Below the pieces are notes generated by a model that saw nothing but the letters and a program-made list of their open reading frames with translations, was not told the origin of the DNA and made no database searches. Positions 57,894-64,000 of a DNA stretch of 64,000 bases are shown here, piece after piece. The DNA comes from Acestrorhynchus altus (taxonomy: Eukaryota > Chordata > Actinopteri > Characiformes > Acestrorhynchidae): positions 48,487,774 to 48,551,773 of the forward strand of contig CM067503.1 of NCBI GenBank assembly GCA_034509495.1, written 5' to 3'. A program made the position numbers and the translations under genes. Within the stretch, counting starts at the first letter, position 1. Each line of letters opens with the position of its first letter.

Positions 57894-59764
57894 TGTCAGA
57901 ATGAATGATTCATATTTCAGACTGATATGATATATAGTGACTATGCAGTCTGGGAACCGAACAGCTGTACGATTTTCAGTCTGTATGTGAATATAGTCAC
58001 AATCTGAACATCTCTTCTCCCAATTTCTAAGAAGTGGGACTGTTAATAAAATACATTTAAAAATGTATATATTTAATTCAGTTTTATAGTGTTTTATATG
58101 GTTGATACTGTTCTAATCTATTCAGTTGATTCGTTATCGCAGTTTTTTTAAATCAATTCTTACAAATCGTGGCCAATTTAAGAAGGTGGAGCTGAAATTG
58201 GCACTGCCTGTTAAACGCGATGCGGCTGATACGGAGACTCTAACAAGATTACCGGCTTTGAGAAGCTGCGTTTACTTATCTTTCAATGGCCCTGGCACTC
58301 AGCTGGCATCCTTGTGTCAAAATTCAATGTGAGTCGTCCGTAATCTGTGTCGGACAAAGACTGACAAAAAGATGGTCATCTTTTCATGCTCATGGCTGCA
58401 AATCAATAGCCACAGTTTCTTCTGTAACACTACTACAAGGCTAAGCGTAGTGGGGAAGGATGTGGAGTGATAGTATGAGGTTGGGGGGGGGTTGGAGTGT
58501 GAGGGTTTGTGCATTTTCCCTGGGCACAGATAGGAACATAAGATGTGGCATCTGCATTCAGCCTTGTCCATTAATCATTCTTTGTTCTTCTCTGTGTTGT
58601 GCAGTCGACATGCTGGTCACAACAAACCGCGGCCATCTATTACGGCCGATAACGATACAGGAAAGCCAGCATGATTTACTGTGTTGTTTTTGGGCAGCAT
58701 TGTTCACTAATTAATAACAGCATTTCGCCTACTGGGGGGGACTTTTGCCCCAGTATCATTGGTTTATGGTTTAAATTTTCGCCCAGTATATGTGTGAGCC
58801 AATACATCCTCTGCCGAGCTGTTAGGAATTCATTATTAAGTAGGTCAGGCTTCATATAAAGGTAGAGGAGATGTTTCGATGACAGCCTGTCTGGAACACT
58901 GTTCCAGCAAAAAGACTCGTTCTAATCAGTTACACACTGACACGTTTGGACCAAGCTAATGACTTTTGTCAAAAATTCTGACACCACTTGTTTGTCAGCC
59001 AGCGCACAACGTCTTCAGGGGGTGAGTTAGTATGCAGACCCATGAGTGATGAGCCAAGAATCCAAAGTAAATGCTGAGCACGATGGAGCTTATAACAGTA
59101 ACACAGGGAGGCCAGAAAGACACAGTGAAGACATGCAACACAGGAAAGTGAGTCTGAACGTGTCTCTCTGTCTTCATAAGCAGCTTTTCCTTCAGCTGTA
59201 TCGGCCTCTGTGGATTAAAGCCTGTCGGATAATAAATGCTACATGCAATGTCCTTTCTCTTTTCTTATGTTATTCATTTTTTTTTTTATCAAGCCCAGCA
59301 CTCTTCCTTCCACCTTTCTTTTAGACACAAAGAATACACTGTGACCCACTAATCACTAGAATGTCGAACTGCAGTTTGGACACTAACACCCCACAGGAAC
59401 TGGTGGAATTAAAGTTTTTCAGGTTTGGCTTGAAGAACAAAGCACCTCTACAAACACCAACTCCAACAGTGGTGGAGGAATGTTTTGAGCTGCAGCTGGT
59501 AAAGGGACGAATGGGTTCAGTGAAACACCTGGATCATCATACACCTCAAGATCCACAGTGAACCACCTCCCCAGGAGATCCATGGCTCCACTGGATAGAC
59601 CTCATGTGGCCAAAACAACAACCAAAACAACTAGAACAAAAACACAATGAACTAAACCTGAACCGAGAAAACTACCGAACTCTCTGCTACCAAACAGGAG
59701 AAAAGGGTAGTTCAAACAAGGGGTAAGGAGCTCATAGAGCCACCAATCCACATAGAGAACCCAT

Positions 59765-59765
<1 letters not shown>
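57894..59765. other. Unique block (58.44-58.87 kb best), candidate conserved noncoding DNA
   Basis: 58640-58860 includes 'cactaattaataacagcatt' and 'ggaattcattattaagtagg', repeat-free. Chance frames on both strands at 58126-58859. Nothing supports coding. Confidence 0.3.

Positions 59766-59767
<2 letters not shown>

Positions 59768-59808
<41 letters not shown>
59768..59808. repeat. (CA)n microsatellite
   Basis: About 20 CA units, joined directly to the SINE start 'actaggggtcagtga'. Confidence 0.97.
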
Positions 59809-59811
<3 letters not shown>

Positions 59812-59962
59812 GGGTCAGTGAACACACATGTCTAGAGCAGTGGGCAGCACCTGGGGAGTTAAGTGCTTTAATTCAGTGCCCTGCCAGTGCAGGGATTCAA
59901 ACCAGCAACCATCCAGTCACCAGGGTGGCTCCCTAACCACCAGGTCACGGTGCCCCATTTTT
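59808..59962 (-). mobile_element. tRNA-like SINE copy, reverse orientation, near complete 5' end
   Basis: 'actaggggtcagtgaacaca' ... 'gggattcaaaccagcaacca' (reverse-complement B box) ... 'ggtggctccctaaccaccag' + 'gtcacggtgcccc'. The last part corresponds to the tRNA-like start with an A-box-like 'tggttagggagcc'. It is the best 5' end among the copies. Confidence 0.75.
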
Positions 59963-60539
59963 TATAGAATGAGGTGCCCAATCCTTACTTTCCCCCAAAA
60001 TTATGAGTTTGCAAAAGGTAACAACTACAACAGGATACTCTCCCAGGTGGAGCTTTTCCAAGACTTTAGTGAGGTCTCCTGGAGGCCAGGAATACAAACA
60101 AACATACAAACACAGGAAACAGAAACACGCTGACCAAATGACCATTACGACCGAGAGTCGCGGCACCACAGTTCAGACATCCAATCAGATCTCACCGATG
60201 CAGGTGGTAAATAACGTGAATTTGTGGCAGAAGTGACAGCGTGATGTCACATTAAATCCTTGTACAAGTTACAAGCGTAGTATAATGCAGTAAAACTCTC
60301 TGCTGTTCTTAACGTAAACCTTGAGTTTGCTGCGGATGCGAACGTGCGCTGGTCGTATTATGACACTAAGACAGTCAGATCCAGACCTGCCCTTCATGTG
60401 TTCTTTTTGGCTCAGCAGAAAATTAATGTGTTGATTTTTAATTGACTTCTCTTTTGCATGCAATCAGCAAATTCTGTTTTTAATATGAAGGTGCTAGGGA
60501 AAGCAGCTGGCAACCCATCCCCCACTGTAGGGATGAAGG

Positions 60540-60540
<1 letters not shown>
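59963..60540. other. No gene seen
   Basis: Overlapping short frames on both strands; nothing recognised. Confidence 0.45.

Positions 60541-60586
<46 letters not shown>
60541..60586. repeat. (GA)n microsatellite
   Basis: A pure GA run of about 22 units. Confidence 0.97.
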
Positions 60587-60587
<1 letters not shown>

Positions 60588-61130
60588 ACATGCTGTTATA
60601 CAAGCTTCTTTTTTTCCAGAGGAAGATTGCCTCAGCATGCTACTTAAAGGGGAAAACATTTGTTCATGCAGTAAACTGCTCTCGCACTAAAGGAGCTGCT
60701 GAGCCAAGAAAGACAATGACTAATATCCAGCATTTCTGATCTCTGCTCTGACAAACAGCCACAAATCCTGAACTACAAATCAGATTCTTTGGATAATACT
60801 GCGAAACTGCGGCCAAGAAGCCGTGGTGAGTAACTGAAGGGTCTGAGCCACGGTAAACTCAGACCTTTGATGTCAATTTGATCCAGATATCCTCTAATCC
60901 CTCACAGTGTTCCACACTGGAACTGCAGTTCAAGCTGCATAAAAGCAGAGAACGTCTGAAGGATGATAAGAAATTACTGTGTAAATAAACACTGCTGTGC
61001 AAAAGTAAGTATATCTTATACACAAACACTTCTGTTGGTAAGATGTTTGATAAATCAGATCTGCGACCTGCCAGAAAAATCACACCATAATCCAGGTTTT
61101 GGAGTTCCAGGAACACACCTTCTAAATCAG
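60587..61130. other. No gene seen; acceptor-like site
   Basis: 'gcttctttttttccag' ends near 60619 and is followed by about 40 open codons to a stop at 60739. No family resemblance, so I do not call an exon. Confidence 0.4.
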
Positions 61131-61134
61131 GGGG

Positions 61135-61198
61135 CATGTCAGGCCTGGTGGTTCGGGAACCAGCCTTTTGACTAGAAGGTTGCTGGTTCGAATGGTCC
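61135..61198 (+). mobile_element. tRNA-like SINE fragment (5' part)
   Basis: 'gcctggtggttcgggaacca' (A-box region) then 'gactagaaggttgctggttc' + 'gaatgg' (B-box-like). Cut after the B box. Confidence 0.65.
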
Positions 61199-61905
61199 AA
61201 TTACCCAGCGCGCTCGTTATTTAGAATATAATAAATCAGACGTGTTTAAGAGCAGAGCTGTTGAGTCACTGGGACAGTGCAAAAGAGACAAGTGATGCTA
61301 TGTTCTCCCACTGCTCGTCCAACGCCAATACGTATTGACATACCAGCGAGGTTTAAACATGCAAAATGATGCAATAAAAATTCCATCTAAAGCCCCAGTA
61401 AAGCAGAAGCCTGGCCTGAGTTCACTAATAACATAAAGCATCTGACCAGCTGTAAATGCTGGAAAGCATTTCAGTCAGGCAGTGAAGTACATTAGATCTG
61501 CATATTGTGCTACTGCCAAAAAAGACATACAGCTCTGGAAATCCAAACCATTTAGAGCCCAAGGCCCAATTCGGGGGATGTTCTTTAGCTGTGTTCTGAG
61601 CTATTACTTGTTTTTGGAGGAAATAAAATATGTATAAGATCAAAAAATATGCAGAGCAAAGCTCACTAATGAGTTGTGAAGGTCAGAAAGGTCAGTGAAA
61701 GCAGAGACTGAAGCCAGGCACCTTATTTTTGAAGACAAGTATTGTAGGGTTGAGCCACAAGTGGCCCAAGCTCAGCAATTTTTTGAGGGAATATAAAAGT
61801 AGGGTCAAAAAATGAGCCAAGCGTTATTCTATATTGCTTTTTTAAAATTCAATGATCATATTTTATTAGCATCATGTTTTGCAAATTTCATGTGTACTGA
61901 TTTAT
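61199..61905. other. No gene seen; repeat B-like fragment at 61.55 kb
   Basis: 'atttagagcccaaggcccaa' + 'ttcgggggatgtt' near 61549-61581 matches the start of the fragment at 50.73 kb. The rest is unique and AT-rich. Confidence 0.5.
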
Positions 61906-62015
61906 TTATGGGCAGCTGTGGACAGGAGTTTAGGGGACCTGCCTTGCAACTGGAAGGTTGCTGGTTAGATTCCCTGAACTGGCAGGACATTGAGCAAGAC
62001 ACTTCTCCCAAGCCT
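61905..62015 (+). mobile_element. tRNA-like SINE copy
   Basis: 'gcaactggaaggttgctggt' + 'tagattccctgaactggcag' + 'gacattgagcaagacactt', same order as at 18.55 and 28.92 kb, 3' part degraded. Confidence 0.65.
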
Positions 62016-62335
62016 TACTCAATGGCTATGTATAGAGTATGGAGACACAGATCTGGGGAAGGTACAGAATCTGCTGCACTGAAGATCTCAATGAGCACGG
62101 TGGCTCCATCATGTTTCTGTTCATGGATGTTTGGAAGCAGGGCAGAGCTGGCCACCTGACCAAACCCAGTGACCATAGTGAAAGGGCCTTAGTCTGTGGA
62201 TGGACCTACAAAAAGTCGGGAAGACCAGTGACATGACCTTTGGATGATATATTGACATCCTGCAACAAATCAATAGACAACTCTTGTCACTCTAATCAAT
62301 GAATAATTAACCTGTGAAAGATTCATGAATTAGAT
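62016..62335. other. No gene recognised
   Basis: A GGSIMF string in a plus frame at about 62100 recalls the Tc1 HGGGSIMxW block, but the residues around it do not fit. I leave it unclassified. Confidence 0.3.
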
Positions 62336-62339
62336 CATG

Positions 62340-62560
62340 TGTGTAGATCAGGGGGCTTTCAGTACGGAAGAGCTCTCTCTCGCACGGTCTGGAGATCTCT
62401 CTGTCCTGCATGTCTCCAAGGTTTACACGGGCTTCCCTCCTCACGCACCCTCCAGCGGTTCCTTCAGATGCACACAGACTTGCATCGTCAGACTAAACGG
62501 TTCTTTCCAGCAAGAAACAACAGCTTCATCTGACGTCTCTCACCAACACCTAAGAAAAGA
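62340..62560 (+). mobile_element. Possible LINE 3' ORF fragment
   Basis: Plus-strand SSRTLQRFLQMHTDLHRQTK then RFFPARNNSFI and a stop. It resembles the LINE end ...R.TRLKNSFFPRA..., but the match is weak and no LPSG box is clear. Confidence 0.35.
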
Positions 62561-62925
62561 CACACAAAAAAGAAAGCAGAGGGAGTGTGTAGCATGACAT
62601 CAACCAAGAAAGCCATAGTTGACGTCCACACACTTATGGGAAAAAGATCCGCTGAACACCTGGCCAACAGGATCCTGGATCCATGGAGCCAGCTGCTCTT
62701 CAAGAATACAGCCAGATGAAGAATGTCTTCTGATGTGGATTAGGCTGACACACTTGACACTGGATGGTGTCCTCTCCTGGTGGTCTTGTGTAAGTATGGC
62801 CTCTTCATGTTGTAACATCTAAAGTCCAGCATTTCTCCTCTTTTAATGGGTCAGAAAAACACTTTAAGGCTGATTTCTGAGCTCAAGGGTTCTGTTAGTC
62901 CACGAGATAATCGCAACTAATGTTT
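62561..62925. other. No gene seen
   Basis: Overlapping chance frames on both strands. Confidence 0.45.
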
Positions 62926-62927
62926 CT

Positions 62928-63115
62928 TACAGCTAGTGCTTCACTCCGAGTCGAGTGGATTCACGATGCAGAACAACTGATCTCTAACTGTTCTGAGGTA
63001 TTTTTAACCTTCATTCTGAAGGCCTCAGAGAGCTCTTTGGAGCTCTGCTGTTTCCACTCACTTCACCAATTAGAGCAAAATAAAATAACGTCTGAGGTTT
63101 AAGTAAGACCACCTC
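62928..63115 (-). mobile_element. Tc1-like transposase N-terminal fragment (SEAFR family, copy 3)
   Basis: The minus strand reads ELSEAFRMKVKNTSEQLEIS then a stop after a few residues. The 'tctgaaggcctcagagagct' block is the reverse complement of the block near 7017 and 46882. Confidence 0.6.
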
Positions 63116-64000
63116 CTCCAAAGTCATCTTTTACAGGGGTCTAATAATTTGCTGCTGATGTGCTGAAATTAAGAATTTTAAGTATAAATGTTCACAAATA
63201 AATGGCGTTTATAATAAATACATTTGATAAATGATGTTTAAAAGACACTTGGGTTCAGTTATATCACCTCCATCACTCAATATTGTGAAATTTAAGATCA
63301 AATATCCATATGTTTATGTCACACGACCGTATTTCTTTTAAATATTCAATATTCTAATTTTTACTGTGACAGGAGAACCAAATTTCTTAACATGACCAAT
63401 AAAAATCAGACCTGGTCCAAAAGCTCTTGAATTTGGAAGAAAAATCAGATTTGTTCTGCAGAATGATCGGCTTTTCAGACCTTCCTTTTGAAGATTGTTG
63501 TCTTATATACAGCTTCTGCAAGTAGAACAGAATAAAACTTAAAATAAAACACTTTTTAATGGAAAAATAAGCCACAAACGTGAAACACTGAACATTAAGG
63601 CTTTGTTTGTGAGGTATGCAGTGGATTTAATTGAGAAAACAATTGACAGACAAGAAAAACAGTACAGATTACAGAATTTCCTTCCACTAATCTCCCTTAA
63701 GTCATTTGTCAAGGGGCCTAAAGACACTAAGCTGTGTCGTTAAAGCCTCGGCACAATGCATTCGCACTTAGGAGTGATTAAGAGATGCACAAAATGTACA
63801 CCAACATTATGATAATAATATAGGAGACATACATAATTAATTGCTCCACGTCCCAGTCTAAGCCACTTCATAACAGTGTATCTTCAGTGGGAAGAGAAGG
63901 GGCCCTGGCAAGGCTACACTGCAGCCAATTATAACATTCATTTTGCGCTTCAGTTATTTAAAAAGTCATGCATTAATTACGCAATGGAAAAATATGGCTC
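63116..64000. other. Unique AT-rich block (63.56-64.0 kb), candidate conserved noncoding DNA
   Basis: 'acatacataattaattgctc' and 'atgcattaattacgcaatgg' are TAATTA-type cores, and 'aagtcatttgtcaaggggcc' is an unusual non-repeat word. There are no mobile elements and no simple repeats, and frames are short. It continues past the window end. Confidence 0.35.

Noticed and set aside
58126..58332. 68-codon frame with a plausible-looking peptide
   Set aside because: Ends at the overlap with a minus-strand frame and has no match or splice sites.
62039..62236. HGGSIMF string like the Tc1 HGGGSIMxW block
   Set aside because: Neighbouring residues do not continue any Tc1 block, so the match may be chance.

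Overview
This window looks like intergenic or deep-intronic DNA from a bony fish. The reasons are a dense mix of decayed Tc1 and mariner transposons, tails of non-LTR retrotransposons (CR1/Rex1/L2 type), tRNA-like SINEs, very frequent (CA)n, (CT)n and (ATT)n microsatellites, and families of longer minisatellites. Several interspersed repeats resemble ones common in otophysan fishes (characins, catfishes, carps), but the species cannot be fixed from the sequence. I found no intact cellular protein-coding gene, no rRNA, no true tRNA gene and no CRISPR array. Almost every long open frame lies inside a tandem repeat or a transposon relic.

Layout. 1-2.7 kb: repeat A copy, LINE tail, Tc1 relic and an unexplained decayed reading frame. 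5.0-6.2 kb: a telomere-like array built from variant CCCTAA hexamers. 6.6-14.8 kb: Tc1 pieces, a second copy of repeat A, a repeat with an internal 51-bp minisatellite, and a short mariner relic. 15-24 kb: SINE, LINE 3' end, a reverse-strand Tc1 relic and microsatellites. 24-27 kb: mostly unique sequence that looks like conserved noncoding DNA. 28.1-28.3 kb: the only weak candidate for a cellular exon. 30.6-31.3 kb and 35.0-35.8 kb: two large minisatellites. 32.4-34.4 kb: LINE, SINE and a second mariner copy. 36-38 kb: the best-preserved Tc1 relic between unique blocks. 40-50 kb: LINE reverse-transcriptase piece, further copies of the 51-bp-repeat family, GTGA repeat and three Tc1 relics. 50-56 kb: TTA array, 18-bp and 66-bp minisatellites, LINE tail and a composite interspersed repeat. 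56-64 kb: mainly unique AT-rich sequence with a few SINE, LINE and Tc1 fragments.

Nothing here forms an operon or pathway. The main content is mobile-element history, tandem-repeat expansion and several unique blocks that could be regulatory. The blocks are called candidates only because they lack recognisable repeats and carry homeodomain-type TAATTA cores; conservation itself could not be tested. I did not find a convincing new biological system. The best leads are the telomere-like array, the repeat family with the 51-bp minisatellite, the homogeneous 109-bp array and the candidate exon at 28.1 kb.
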